A stretch of 64,000 bases of DNA from Ampelocalamus luodianensis (lineage: Eukaryota > Streptophyta > Magnoliopsida > Poales > Poaceae), in the NCBI GenBank assembly GCA_036346255.1, contig CM070633.1, positions 8,618,001 to 8,682,000 of the forward strand, read 5' to 3'. The notes beneath the pieces are model-generated. The model searched no databases and was not told the origin of the DNA. It saw nothing but the letters and a program-made list of their open reading frames with translations. Below are positions 25,441-36,209 of this stretch, piece by piece. Position 1 is the first letter of the stretch; each line of letters opens with the position of its first letter. The translations under genes were made by a program, and so were the position numbers.

Positions 25441-25640
25441 GGCCAATTGAACTGTCGACAGGTCTTGTGGCCAATTGAACTGGCGAAATTATCCTGTCGC
25501 AAGTTCAATTGACGACAGGAACCTCTCTACACTGTTCCAATTGGCGACATGAATACTATTGCTAATTGGAATGACGATAGAAAAATTTCGCCATTTCAAA
25601 TGGTGACAGTGGCATATTTTGTAAAAAAAAATCGACTATT
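25441..25640. mobile_element. Fragment of an unidentified DNA transposon end
   Basis: Repeated near-palindromic motifs built on CCAATTGAACTG.CGACAGG occur in both orientations (about 25441, 25471, 25503, 25538 and 25600). This looks like the subterminal repeat array of a TIR transposon. No partner end was found. It directly abuts the truncated integrase, so its insertion or an associated deletion probably removed the rest of element A. Confidence 0.5.
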
Positions 25641-25748
25641 TTTTAATAATTATCTTTTAAATTAATATTTTTTTAAAAAAAATCCCAATTTGTGGGCAGT
25701 ATAACTAATGAATTTGCTAAATAGTACTCAAGTGCTTTTTGTGTTTCG

Positions 25749-25765
25749 AAGTACTCATTTTTGTG
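25749..25765. repeat. Left target-site duplication of SINE
   Basis: AAGTACTCATTTTTGTG before the SINE matches AAGTACTCGCTCTTGTG at 26029-26045 after its A-tail, with a few changes in the middle. Confidence 0.8.
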
Positions 25766-26030
25766 AGAACCAAGCCTTGCTTGGTGGCTAGTGGAGATGG
25801 TTGTACCCCTAACCCACCAGGGTTCAAATCCCAGGTTTGACCCTGTGTGTCTCATTTAGGAGATTTTTCGTTAAGTGGAAGGCAACGTGTCCGTCGCAAG
25901 CGAGACGTCAGTGATGACTTCGTCTTTTCTTCTTCAAGATCCGCTCGTCCAGTCTTCCGTAGGTGTTGCGTGTGTGAGTACGTGTGTGTGAACGTCTATA
26001 TGTTGTACCGGGTGATTCGTAAAAAAAAAA
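25766..26030 (+). mobile_element. tRNA-derived SINE (grass Au-like)
   Basis: It starts AGAACCAAGCCTTGCTTGG. An RNA polymerase III A box (TGGCTAGTGG, 25785-25794) and B box (GGTTCAAATCC, 25821-25831) lie at tRNA spacing. The body is tRNA-unrelated and ends in ten adenines at 26021-26030. A 17-bp flanking duplication proves retroposition. It is not a functional tRNA gene: no acceptor stem closes around the boxes. Confidence 0.85.
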
Positions 26031-26045
26031 GTACTCGCTCTTGTG

Positions 26046-26747
26046 TCCATCAGATGATGCATGATGATTTGCGCTGTGGATAGGCTCATCATATAGGTGT
26101 GCAAATGGGGTGGCCAGATTTAGGTAAAATCGAGACCGGTTTTGCCGTGTGAACCCAGTCGGTTTGAATATTGTGCCTCCTTGGATACCACGCCTCTTTA
26201 TTCTCCTCTTTATTTTCCCCAGCCAACTCGTTGCTCACCTCTTTATTTCTCGCACCAGCCAGAGGGCAAAGGGAGGGGAGGAGTGTGGGAGCCGATGTGC
26301 AGGTTTCTGTTCGGTGGTTGGGTTGGGGAGGCGAATAGAGGGGGTGTGCTTATCGGATGTGTAATTGTGTTTTTGTTTTGTAGTAGCCAACTTTTTCATG
26401 CACACTCCAGATTTGGTGAACCAGTGTTTGCATGGCCGTCATCTTGAAAATTCTGCATTTTGTAAGTAGTCAATAAAAATACAATATATCATTTTTATAT
26501 TACTTTCATACAAATTTTACAACATGTAACGTATGTGAAAACTGTTATTATATTGTATAAAAAATGTTTTTTTGTTCCGTAAAAAACTAATAGTTTTTTA
26601 TACATGCAAAACAGATGCACTGCTTGCATATAATCAACCAACAATGCTGCAGTTGACTTGCGATAGAAGTGTACCCCTGTTATTGTTTTATTACATAAAA
26701 AAGTCACTTCCATGAAAACGTGCAGGGGAAGGTGAAGAATGGAGTCG
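26046..26747. other. Intergenic stretch without recognisable features
   Basis: The first half is moderately GC-rich with a polypyrimidine run (about 26190-26260). The second half is AT-rich. ORFs here show no domain or codon bias that I recognise. Nothing else is supported. Confidence 0.5.
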
Positions 26748-26748
26748 A

Positions 26749-27267
26749 CAGTTAAAAATCTGAGTACCCACAACGAGATAGTACTCAGATACGATTTTTT
26801 TTTAAATAACCAAATTTTTATTCTAAATTACAGTAATAATCTCATATATTTTTTTACAGAAATAATCATCTGTCGTTCAACCGTTGGGCGACTAGCCCAA
26901 GTCGCTCAACGGTTGAGCGACTTAGACACTTGTTGCTTAACGGTTAGTCCTAGTGTACAGATCACTCAACTAGCAGGACATGCATTATGCCCATTGGGCG
27001 ACAAGTGTCTAAGTCGCTTAACTATTGAGCGACTTTGGCTAGTCACCCAGCGGTTGAGCGACAGATGATTATTCCTGTAAAAAAAAAGATGGTATTATTA
27101 CTATAATTTAGAATAAAAATTTGGTTATTTTTAAAAAAAATTCACTCAGATACACCCTAGACAACATATAACTAATACGCTCTTCCGCAGTTAAAAATCT
27201 AAGTACCCCATGACAAGATAGTACTCAGATACACCCTGGACAACATATATCCAATACGTTCTTCCGC
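26749..27267. repeat. Tandem duplication of the ankyrin/PGG gene 3' end, first copy split by a MITE
   Basis: CAGTTAAAAATCTRAGTACCC followed by GATAGTACTCAGATACACCCT and GACAACATAT.. to CTTCCGCA occurs twice. Copy 2 (27188-27267) contains the true stop codon of the ankyrin/PGG gene. Copy 1 is 26749-26792 plus 27154-27187, with the MULE-type MITE between. The unit is about 78-80 bp and covers the last codons plus 3' flank. Confidence 0.85.
26793..27143. mobile_element. MULE-type MITE with 10-bp target duplication
   Basis: The 351-bp element has long terminal inverted repeats (AAATAACCAAATTTTTATTC at the left, its reverse complement at the right). It also has an inner inverted pair around AATAATCATCTGTCG. 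ACTCAGATAC is duplicated exactly at 26783-26792 and 27144-27153, fitting the 9-10 bp duplications of Mutator-like elements. The interior holds repeated GTCGCTCAACGGTTGAGCGAC palindromic pieces, so the transcript would fold extensively. Confidence 0.85.
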
Positions 27268-27767
27268 AATATCAGGCACCCCAAGAAAGGAGTGCTGGCG
27301 CCGATGGCAACCACCACATAGGCAACCCACCGCGATGCTGGTGCTATGGTGACGTACACGGCGGTCAACATTGAGATGATCATCGCGAGGCCGGAGAGGA
27401 CGATCAACCTGTTGGCCCAAATCAGCATACTGAGCTTTACCTTCCCGGGATCCCGCCACGGCCAGATCAAGCACAAGACAACCGCAGTCGAGCCACACAT
27501 TGATATTGTGTTGCAGACAACAAATATCTTGAACGCCTGATGGTGCGCTAGAATGGCAGTGCCGGACTGTCCGCTGTACCCGCCAGGCATGGTGAGCGTG
27601 ACCGCAAAAGTGGCCATGGCGATCAGTGTGGCCACAATGACGTACGTATTTACGTCGAGCTCGATGTAAGGACTTCTTTTCCACCGTGGTCCGAATTGTT
27701 GTGTTGTCAACCTCTGCTGCTCGCACCTTTTGGACTCATGCTTCTTCAGTTCCTTCCACAAGTTCAT
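27225..27767 (-). CDS. Ankyrin/PGG membrane protein gene, last exon (PGG domain)
   Basis: The last exon, preceded by an AG acceptor (CACCATAG before ATGAAC), encodes 180 residues and ends TGA at 27227-27225. It starts MNLWKELKKHESKRC. It then carries a complete PGG domain: LDVNTYVIVATLIAMATFAV (TM1), the MPGG signature at residues 60-63, and three more hydrophobic helices (about 82-103, 116-138 and 146-166), four in all. The family includes ACD6 and related plasma-membrane ankyrin proteins involved in defence and cell-death control. The function of this member is inferred from the family only. All splice phases agree with the upstream exons. Confidence 0.92.
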   Translation of the reverse strand: MNLWKELKKHESKRCEQQRLTTQQFGPRWKRSPYIELDVNTYVIVATLIAMATFAVTLTMPGGYSGQSGTAILAHHQAFKIFVVCNTISMCGSTAVVLCLIWPWRDPGKVKLSMLIWANRLIVLSGLAMIISMLTAVYVTIAPASRWVAYVVVAIGASTPFLGCLILRKNVLDICCPGCI

Positions 27768-28105
27768 CTATGGTGACATTGACATAACAGATTCAGTAAT
27801 ATATACTCTCTCACTTCATGTGGCTACATGTAGTGGATATATGCACACATGCAGTGAAGATATTTTAATTTTGACCACAAATACAAGCATTTAGAATAGC
27901 CACATGAAAACAGCATAACATAAGAAAATATTATCACAATATTATTTTTTGCGAAGATCATAATATATGTTATGCTTTTATAATTTTACTAACATATATA
28001 CTATAACAGAAACTATTTTAAATATGCTTTTGGTGAAGCCTTATAAGTTTATATAGAATGTTATTTTATAGTTGTTCAGATAGGTTTACAGTAGGCACCA
28101 ACTGG
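27768..28105. other. AT-rich start of the last intron
   Basis: This stretch between the last exon's acceptor and a CACTA end is AT-rich, with a TATATGTAGTGG-like run. I recognise no element in it. Confidence 0.5.
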
Positions 28106-30440
28106 CACTACCAGAATCGTCTAATTTCCCGAGTGCTTGGAAGTTTCCCGAGTGTTTTGAATAATACACTTGGGAACTTCCCGAGTGCCTCATGAAACAC
28201 TAGGGGAGAGAGTAAAACACTCGGGAAATTAAAAGTCCCCGAGTGTCGAGCTGACACTCGGGAAACTTTGACGGGAGCAACGGGGAAAAATGCTCTCCCG
28301 AGTGTCATTCGTTACAGACACTCGGGAGCTAAAAAGAATAGGCGCGCCATTATTTCCTCCGCGCGCCGCGTTTCTATCCCGTTCCCCAAATCCCCCACCA
28401 CCCGCGCTGCTGCTCGATCTCCCCCACGACCGGCGCCGCTCCTCCCCGTCCTCCACCGCCTCGCCGCTCCCTCCTCCGCCGGCGCCGCCGCCCCCGACTC
28501 CGCCTCCCCCGGCTCCCTCCCACGACCGGCGCTGCTCCCTCCCCGTCCTCCGCCGCCTCCACCTCGTCCGCCGCCGCCGCACCCTCTGCCTCCCCCTCGT
28601 CTCCTCCCCCACCTCCGCGACCGGCGCCGCCTCCCCCTCGTCTCCTCCCCCTCCTCCAAGATCATGTCGCCGCCGCCTCGCTCGTGCCGCCGCGCCCGAC
28701 GCCCCCTCGTCTCCTCCCACCTCCGCGACCGTGCCGCCTCCCCTCGTCCTCTTCCTCCGCCGCCTCCGCGCCTCTCCACCTCTCGGTCGGACCCGCCGCC
28801 TCCACCTCCTCTCGGATCCCGACCGCCGCCTCCTCCTCTCGGATCCGGACCCCGCCGCCCCCTCCTCCACGACCGGCGCGCCGCTCCTCCTCCCTCCACC
28901 GCCCGCCGCGCGCCGCACGCCGCCTCGACTCCGCCTCTCGGCTCCCTCCGCGGCGCGCTGCCCCGACTCCGCCTCCCCGGCTCCCTCCTCCGTCGGCTCC
29001 CTCCTCCGCCTCCGCCGCCGGCTCCCTCCTCCGTCGTCGCCGCCCCGACTCCGCCTCCCCCGGCTCCCTCCTCTGACCACCGTCGCACCCGCCGCTCGAC
29101 TCCGCCTCCCCAGCCCCTCGCTCCTCCTCCACCGCTCAGGCAGCCATCTCGCCGCCGCACCTAACGCCTCCTCTCGTCGCTGCGCCGCACCCGACGCCCC
29201 ACCTCTCTGCGCCACTGAGGTATACTACCCCCTTAATCCCTCTCTCTCTCTCTCGCTGTCCCCGAATGCTCTGTGATGAATCCTAGATGCTCTGAGAGCT
29301 ATGATGCTACTGCTATTGTGATGTGTATTGTGATGTGTATGATGCTGCTGCTATTGTGATGTGTATGATGCTGCTGCTATTCTAGGTATTTGTTGTTATG
29401 CCGAAAAGAATAATGAACAAATTTGAAAGTATTCAACACCAGGATTGGAAAGGAACTAATTTGATTAAAAGCTGAAACCAGGAACTAGAGTGACACATGA
29501 TTGAAATCTGAACACAAGAACAAAAGTGGCACTTAAACAAGAAACTCATGCTAGCAACTCTAGCCACATGTTAGTATGACATAAAATTGGCAACCGCGGA
29601 AGCTATGTGAATACTCTTCTGAAATTGGGCGTACATTGTTTGGCTAAACGTCAAACCTTATAATTTTTTCGTATTGCTAAACTCTAATAATGCAATGTTA
29701 TTAAGCATACTACAAAAAAAGGCCCTAGTAAGCATCAAGCATGCTTCTACAAATGCAATGAAGCTTCCAAAAAGTATAGCAAATCAACAAATTTAGGTTA
29801 TACCCCTACAGAAACAAAAGCAATAACCTACTGTGTTGTGCTACTGTAACAACATTTAGAATTCGTTTCTCTCTGAAAACAAGCTTTATATTTACATATG
29901 AAGTTTCCTTCTAACTGATGTTTCACCTACCAAGTTATCTACCAACTTTTTATGGGTATGCAGCCGTTCTTTGATCATACCTACATGTTGTCATGCAATG
30001 CTACATTAACGTGTTAATAAATAATAGTATTCATATATATTGAAATAAAGTGTTTTTATGCTCCGTTGATCATGTATATTGTCTTCATGTCAATCTGTTT
30101 TAGTGTACATATATAGGGCATGCATCCTATGGTAGCTTCTAGCTAGCTCTGTAGTTGTAAATTTTGACATAAATAAAAGTCGGATTAAAATATGCTTTAT
30201 GTTTTGCACACTAGGATGGCTGAGGATCGTAGTTGGATGTACACTGGGCGTAGAGCGATGGGTGACTGTGCCCAAGAATGGATGGAAAAGTCGACAGATT
30301 TTGTGGATCGAGCATTTGCTAGGCGTAATGGACGGGGTGTGTTGTAGAGTTTGAAGGACAAGTCTATGAGCAGTGAATTGAAGCAAGTTGCTCAAGGATG
30401 CCACACTCGGGTGCTGTCCTACAGTACCATAGTGTCATTG
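28106..30440 (+). mobile_element. CACTA transposon remnant with transposase-associated domain
   Basis: The left end reads CACTACCAGAATCG and is followed by dense TCCCGAGTGT/ACACTCGGGA subterminal repeats (28125-28325). A GC-rich proline/serine-coding segment at 28340-29220 resembles the GC-rich first exons of CACTA elements. A CT microsatellite lies at about 29243. A TNP2-type N-terminal exon remnant follows at 30216. No right terminus could be matched: a stray CACACTCGGG at about 30415 may be the last subterminal repeat. The element is therefore deleted at its right side. Confidence 0.72.
30216..30347 (+). pseudogene. Transposase-associated domain remnant (CACTA TNP2 N-terminus)
   Basis: After a possible splice acceptor (CACACTAG), the frame reads MAEDRSWMYTGRR, then a W-M-E-K-S-T-D-F-V-D-R-A-F-A block, and stops at 30345-30347 (TAG). 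This matches the start of the plant transposase-associated domain (D-R-S-W-M-Y ... F-L-x-x-A-F), which normally continues into a cysteine-rich segment. Only 43 residues survive; the CxC part and the catalytic transposase are gone. Confidence 0.7.
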
Positions 30441-30731
30441 GATGTCTGACCAAACTATTAGAAAGCTACAAATTTAATTTTTGACTTCACCGCATCGCAA
30501 AATGGTTGGCATAATGCTCCAGTGAACTCTAGCTCCATTGGATGCTGTTCATCTAACGGACATGACACACTCGACCCCTACTTCTCAGACCTCATAATGG
30601 TTGACGAATGAAATTTTTCCAAAGGGATGCAGCATTTATGAACGAGTACTGGCAAAATTAGAGTTAACTTTCACCTGATCCTGTAAATACTTGATGTTGT
30701 CTGCGGTCCTTCTGAATGTAATGTTTCATAC

Positions 30732-30990
30732 TACCACATGAGTTCCTTTTTATTTGTCGTTTCAAAATCGACAGACTCGGATACATACCATTGACGATTA
30801 CTTTTTCTAATTATATGTTAGTAAAATCACAAAAAATATAATCATATGAAAATATTTTTATGGCAAATCTAAGAATATCATTTCCACATGATAAATCAAA
30901 ATACTTTTGTGTATATTAACGGTCAAAGTTTTTAAAAGTTGACTACACGCATTGTAAAACAACATTTTAAAAGGAATGGAGCGAGTATTC
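30732..30990. mobile_element. Probable degenerate Stowaway-like MITE
   Basis: The left edge reads TTCCTTTTTATTTGTCG and the right edge AAAAGGAATGGAGCGAGTA. These are inverted and resemble Stowaway ends (CTCCxTCCGTTCC) with flanking TA. The 259-bp AT-rich interior and location in an intron fit. The ends are badly mutated. Confidence 0.5.
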
Positions 30991-31825
30991 ATTTAAAATA
31001 AGTAGTGACATGTAGAAAAAAACAATATTATCTTAGGTCTTCATCCACGTCCAACTTAATTCTAAAATTTTAAATTTGGTTAAAAAAAACCTATGTACTT
31101 TGCCTAACCTATAAGCTGACCACACATTTACTTTTTATTTCACTGTGGGCATAATGTTTCAATAAACCTCAATGGAGCTGGGGTTTATTAAAACATTATG
31201 CAAAAAGATCTGCAAGGTACTGAAATCCAAACTTTAATCTGTGGTTTTGCGATAGTTTTGAAGTTTGAAACACTACATACATTTGGTGTAAATTGTTCTT
31301 ATGTTACTTAATGGCTTACTCTTCATATTTTATTCAGTGTGATTCTTTTTATCAACTACTCCATGTTTACTGTTACTTGGAACCAGGGTTCAGAAAAACT
31401 GGATGCCGTCATTTTCTTTTCTCCGGACAACCAGGAGAACTCGGGTTTCTTCTTAGTGAAAAACTCGTTTCCCTTTTCTTTTTCAAAATTTGCAAATGTG
31501 ATTTTTGGAACATGTAATAGAGGCCAATATGTACCTATTTTAATACCTAATGTTTGCATTAGGAGGTTTATGTGGTAATCCAGGATTTGGGAGAAAAAAA
31601 AAGGTGAGGGATAGGTTCACCAAAACTGAGCAGTTATCGGCTGGTAACCGCTGGTTTTTCGAACCCCGTGTGGAACACACCAGTATCTCTGTTTCCAACG
31701 TGGTTTAGAACAACCCAATGACATTATGATAATCCACCACAATACTCAAGGGAGCCTAAGGTAACATGATGGTACCATACGAGAACATTTCCTATATATA
31801 CCTCCTCCCCTCATGGTGCTACCCT
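30991..31825. other. Intron stretch with unclassified repeat-like sequence
   Basis: It is AT-rich. At 31610-31680 the sequence CAGTTATCGGCTGGTAACCGC followed by TTTTTCGAACCCCGTGTGGA resembles a dispersed grass repeat containing AACCG/CGGTT runs; similar text occurs near 56230-56300. ORFs at 31293-31578 show no recognisable domain. I support no gene here. Confidence 0.4.
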
Positions 31826-32027
31826 GTGTGCTTCTTACATGTAAAAGTTTTCAAAAATTCTCAAACAACTTGGAGATATATGGGAGGGCATATTCTATAT
31901 TTATGTTCATCAATCTTCCAAATATGATTGAGTTCATGATCTTAAAATTTTACATGGCTATAGAATATGTCATCCCCTACATCTCCAAATTTGTTGGAAA
32001 TTTTTTAAAACTTTTATACATAGGAAG
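31826..32027. mobile_element. Inverted-repeat MITE next to a CACTA end
   Basis: TACATGTAAAAGTTTTCAAA with CAACTTGGAGATATA at the left is mirrored by CATCTCCAAATTTGTTGGAA and AAAACTTTTATACATA at the right. This gives arms of about 50 bp around a 100-bp AT-rich centre. The CACTA element at 32032 begins 5 bp after the right arm. Confidence 0.6.
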
Positions 32028-32031
32028 CATG

Positions 32032-33467
32032 CACTACTACAAAAGAGGTTATACTGGACGCGTTATCACAGACTGTTTGTGTTGCAATTACCACAGACGG
32101 TTTTACAAGTATGACCGTCTAGTTACTAGCGATGGCTACAACCGTCTGTGATATATCATTATCACAGACAGTTCTTGTTAAGAACCGTATGTGAATCAGC
32201 ACAGATGATTTTAAATACAAACTGTCTGTGAAATCTCCGAATATCACCGACGGTTCTTGTTAAGAACCATCTGTGAATCAATACAGATGGTTTTAAATAC
32301 AAATACCATGACTTGAAGTGTCTAACTCTGTGATTTTACCATGGCTTGAAATCAAAGATGGTAAACTATGGTAAAATCAGAGAATAAAAAATTGCAAACT
32401 ATGGTAAAATCACAGAGTAAGAAAAATTATGAGCGATGGTAAAATCATAGAGTAAGGAAAATTGCAAGCCATGGTAAAATCACAGACGGTTTTTGTATGA
32501 AACAGTCTGTGATTCGCAACGCGGGAGGGTGAAAATTTTTGAAGGAGTGTGCAGGAGGTAAAATGTTTTGGCACTGTCCTTATATATTATAGCCACCCTA
32601 GTCTCTTCCTTAGTCTCTCCCTCTCCCCTCCCCACGCTGAGCTCCGGCGACCAACCTTGATTCCCTATCGCGGTTCAGCGAGGAGACACAACCGACGAGG
32701 AGGAGGAGGAGGAGGAGGGATGCGGAGGAGCTCCTTGTCTGCCGCAGGAGGTAGACTGCCGGAAGATACGTGTACATCCTCAAAACATACACAATTTTTT
32801 GGTTGTTTGTTGTAAAAAAAATGATCTTAATTTTGTGTTACCTAAGGTCGGAGCGCCGTCAGCGGTTTTCAGTCGTCTCTCCTTGCCGACGAGCTTGAGT
32901 CGAACTCGGATGACATACAAGAACAACTTGTGATATGCTGGTGAAGTACAGAGAGGAGCTCACAAGACAAATTCAAGAAGCTGATGAGATCTTCGGGTAC
33001 TTGGAGGCACAGATGGTTTTCTAGCTAGTTTGACTTTGTAATTTTTATTCTTTTTTCCCATTCAGAGGGGACTTTGTGAAACCTTTTGGTTTCACTTTTC
33101 TATAATATGTTTGCCATTAGAATTTTAATTTAATTTTAGTTGTGTTGCTAGAGGTTGCATATGGAAACTACGGTCCAGCAATTGATTAGTTTGGCTTAAA
33201 ATCCGAATTTTTTTTTTGCAATAGAAAAAACTATCACAGACGGTTCTGAATAAGATCCGTCTCTAATAATTACTATCACTGACGGTTCTTGTTTAGAATC
33301 GTCTCTGATAGTCTATTTTCACTGACGGTTCTTGTTTAGAACTGTCTCTGATAGTCTATTTTCACTGATGATCTCATGTCATTACTGACCTATAAACTCA
33401 GATGGCTCACGAAATCGTCTATGATAACGTTTTTGAACCATCTGCGAAGACTCTTTCTGTAGTAGTG
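32032..33467 (+). mobile_element. Non-autonomous CACTA element with CACAGACGGTT subterminal repeats
   Basis: The ends are CACTACTACAAAAGAG and its inverted partner (CACTACTACAGAAAGAG on the minus strand). Many copies of CACAGACGGTT/AACCGTCTGTG occupy both subterminal regions. Flanking trinucleotides ATG and ACG differ by one base. It is 1436 bp and lies in the last intron of the ankyrin gene. It is of the same family as the element at 46798-50713. Confidence 0.85.
32936..33025 (+). pseudogene. Short coding remnant inside the CACTA element
   Basis: The frame MLVKYREELTRQIQEADEIF, followed by GYLEAQMVF and a stop, is a charged helical stretch of 29 residues. It could be the end of a small CACTA protein or captured exon. 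I do not recognise it beyond that. Confidence 0.3.
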
Positions 33468-34643
33468 ACGGAGGTAGCACCGTAATGTGAGGAAGCACAT
33501 GATATTTCGCCGGTTCCATAGTTACTAGGACTTTGAGGTACTAAGGGTACGAGCACTTAATTTAACCTGATTACATAATAGTACATCAGATTGGGCACCA
33601 AATATTCACTAAAAATTCTGGAAAACCCCAGGATGTATCTATACTAATGGGAGGCTCCCTTAGAACCTTCAAAATTAATCCAATTAGGGAAAATGTGGAA
33701 ATTCCACACTAATCAGAGAAAAAAAAATCATATCCACCAGTTTTATAGCCTAAGTTCCTCATCTACATATATAGAAGTAGTATCCTTCTACCAATCATAC
33801 CATGATACATACAGATACCATGTGTCTCAAATTGGCTTGGAGTCAAATTCAAATGACGTATATTCAAAATAGGGGCTGCAGGATTGCTGCCGTATACAGC
33901 AACAACAAAAGGAGAGTTTCCATTTGGTTACATAGTTTGGTTGTTTACCTACAGACAGCAGTCTTCCTGATGCAAAAGGAAACGAATAGAATTTCAAAGA
34001 CAGAGAAGTCCGTAATCTAAATCAGACACTTCAATCAAGCAGATCATTGTTTTATTGAGGCAGCATGTGCAATGCAAATAAAATGTATCATTTGCACTCT
34101 TTTGTCCAACCGTTCTCTTTCCCTATCGATTTTTTACGATAGTTTTTAAGATGGCATAGCATGCCGTGGCAAGATCTACAATGCTGTATTGTATGGGAAT
34201 CCTAATTGTGTTGACACTTACCAAATTGCCCCTGTTGGGTTCCCACCTTAGTTTATAAATAGGACCACCTATTGCAAATAGAGAAACAATCTAGTAGAGA
34301 CTTGCATCTATTATTTTTCTCACATTTGTGTCACCAGTCTCTGTAATTGATTGTGAGAGTGTTGTGTGGTTGATTGCTATGTCAGCATCGTGATGATTCC
34401 TCTATATAAAATAAATGTATTATTTTGAATGGGCGAGTCATGTTTCTTTTTTGTCCACCAAAGAACAACTGAATACCTATTTGTTTTTCTTTCTAAAGAA
34501 TTAAGTTACTCTTAAGGAGTTGGAAAGTGTATGCACGCAAACCTTAAAAATTAAAATAAAGTTGCACTAATCATTAGTTGCACACTTTAAAAAAGATGTA
34601 AAACCATTTTGTAGGGTCTAATCAGTGGTGTGGTGTTATTTAC
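33468..34643. other. Intron stretch, no gene seen
   Basis: It is AT-rich. A TATA-like TTTATAAATAGG lies at 34251-34262, followed by CA-rich leader-like sequence. It could be a piece of a short LTR, but no repeat partner or TG..CA frame is visible. ORFs here lack domains. Confidence 0.4.
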
Positions 34644-35179
34644 CTCGTCGCCGCTCATGTTCAATAGTCCTGTTGTTCCAATAAGGGTAAATGCAGTATG
34701 TCCATCTACGTTAACCAGGCACGGGTTGACTCTCGGATCATTGAGTAGCAACAATGTTGTTTCTGGATAGCGGTGCAAGGCGCCATAATGAAGTGGTGTG
34801 TTGCCGCTCATATCCTGTTGGTTAACGATCTCCTCCGGCAGCACATACTTGAGAAGCAACTCGAGCATGTTCGACCTGTCGTGTACGACGGCAATGTGGA
34901 AAGCGTTTCGTCCCCTGAAATCCACCATCTCGGTGACATCAGGGCACTGCTTCAGGAGCTCTTTGGCAGCCTCCGTCGAGCCAAACTCAACGGCCATGTG
35001 GAGCGGGGAATACTGCTCACGATGGTTCCGCTTGTAGGCTAGAGTGGAGTTCTTGATGAGCAGTATGGATACCATGCTTGCATTATTGCTCTGCGCCGCG
35101 TAGTGCAGGACGTTGTTCCCTGATGAGTCTGTCGAATCCAGCAGCTCCACATACTTGTTTAGCACTATCTCCAGCATCC
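34644..35179 (-). CDS. Ankyrin/PGG gene, third visible exon (ankyrin repeats)
   Basis: The exon runs from an AG acceptor (TTTTTAATCAG before GGATGCTGG) to a GT donor (GGCGACGAG before GTAAAT). It is 536 nt and completes the codon split by the previous exon. It encodes about four ankyrin units: SSGNNVLHYAAQSNN, REQYSPLHMAVEFGS, FRGRNAFHIAVVHDR and MSGNTPLHYGALHR. Each has the TPLH-type turn and is followed by a helix such as TEAAKELLKQCPD. It ends DPRVNPCLVNVDGHTAF, a conserved stretch just before the PGG exon in this family. No stops or shifts. Confidence 0.92.
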
Positions 35180-35659
35180 CTGATTAAAAATATGCCATAA
35201 ATACACCTTGGGTGTCCAAGTATGTGTTGGGAAAATAGTAGATAGCACATGATCGATGTAGCTAAACATGTTATCAAAAGATTACCTGATAATAAAGTAA
35301 GTACTGAAAAGATCTACCAAAGTTAACAAGTAGGTAAAATGCCATATAAATGTGAAAAATTTTATGATTAAACTGTTGCAGTCTGTGCAAGAGGACAAAC
35401 TATTTTTCATGTATTTTCTATTTTGTCAGATATATGTCTTGTTCCTCTAACATTCGATCGTCTATGATTATAAAATATTGGACGTTTAGAGGAAGCCACG
35501 TTCCCAGTTCCATATTTTGTTCAGAAATTTTAAGAACTTTATAGGCAATGAAAAAAACATTTTCTAACCGTTGAGAGGTGACTCATTTCCTAACCTACCA
35601 CGACTTGGATAGGTATGCTACAAGGAATCCCAAATGAATCCTAATTGAATTATTGATTC
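35180..35659. other. Intron sequence between the ankyrin exon and the Pack element
   Basis: It is AT-rich, without recognised repeats or genes. A minus-strand ORF at 35083-35277 is only the exon read out of frame into the intron. Confidence 0.5.
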
Positions 35660-35662
35660 TTA
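35660..35662. repeat. Left TTA target-site duplication of the Pack element
   Basis: TTA precedes GGCCCTGTTTGGTA and is repeated at 38926-38928. This is the preferred target of PIF/Harbinger transposons. Confidence 0.65.
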
Positions 35663-36209
35663 GGCCCTGTTTGGTACAGATTCTACTCCCAGCTTCTCAA
35701 TTGATTCTCGTGGAGCCGTACCAAACACCCCAATTCTCAAAACCACTGATTCGATTCATCGCGAGTTGTTCTCAAAACGAACTAAGAACGGAAGTTAGCC
35801 TTCCGCAGATTCTCGTGAGAATCCAACTTGCAAAAACAAAAGTACTCTTAGAAGTTTAAAGTATTTACCCGCAATTGCCATCCAACTTAACCCCCGAAAA
35901 TTCCATCGCGCGACGGCCGCGACCCCCTCCCGTACCTCTCTGCCTTTCCCCCTCGTTTCCTTCCCGTGCTCTCGCGACAAATCGCCTTGAGGCTCCATCG
36001 CGCTGCCTCCGATCCTCGACTGCCGCCTCCGGTCTTTGACTGCCGCCTCGACTGCCACCTCCGGGCCTCGACCGCCGCCTCTTGTCCTCGACTGCTGCCT
36101 CTGCGCCACCACCCTCGCCACCGCGGCCGCGTCAACCAAATCCCCCCTCTTCTCCCACCGCGCCAGCCCCGCGCACGGCCTCCCGCCCCGTCTCGCGGCC
36201 GCCGCCGCC

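Noticed and set aside
25785..25831. Possible tRNA gene from A and B boxes
   Set aside because: No closing acceptor stem or anticodon arm; the A-tail and target duplication show a SINE.
28229..29276. Several long ORFs (over 280 codons) on both strands, rich in Pro, Arg and Gly
   Set aside because: The segment is very GC-rich and lies inside a CACTA remnant. Open frames on most strands at once are a composition effect, and no domain is recognisable.
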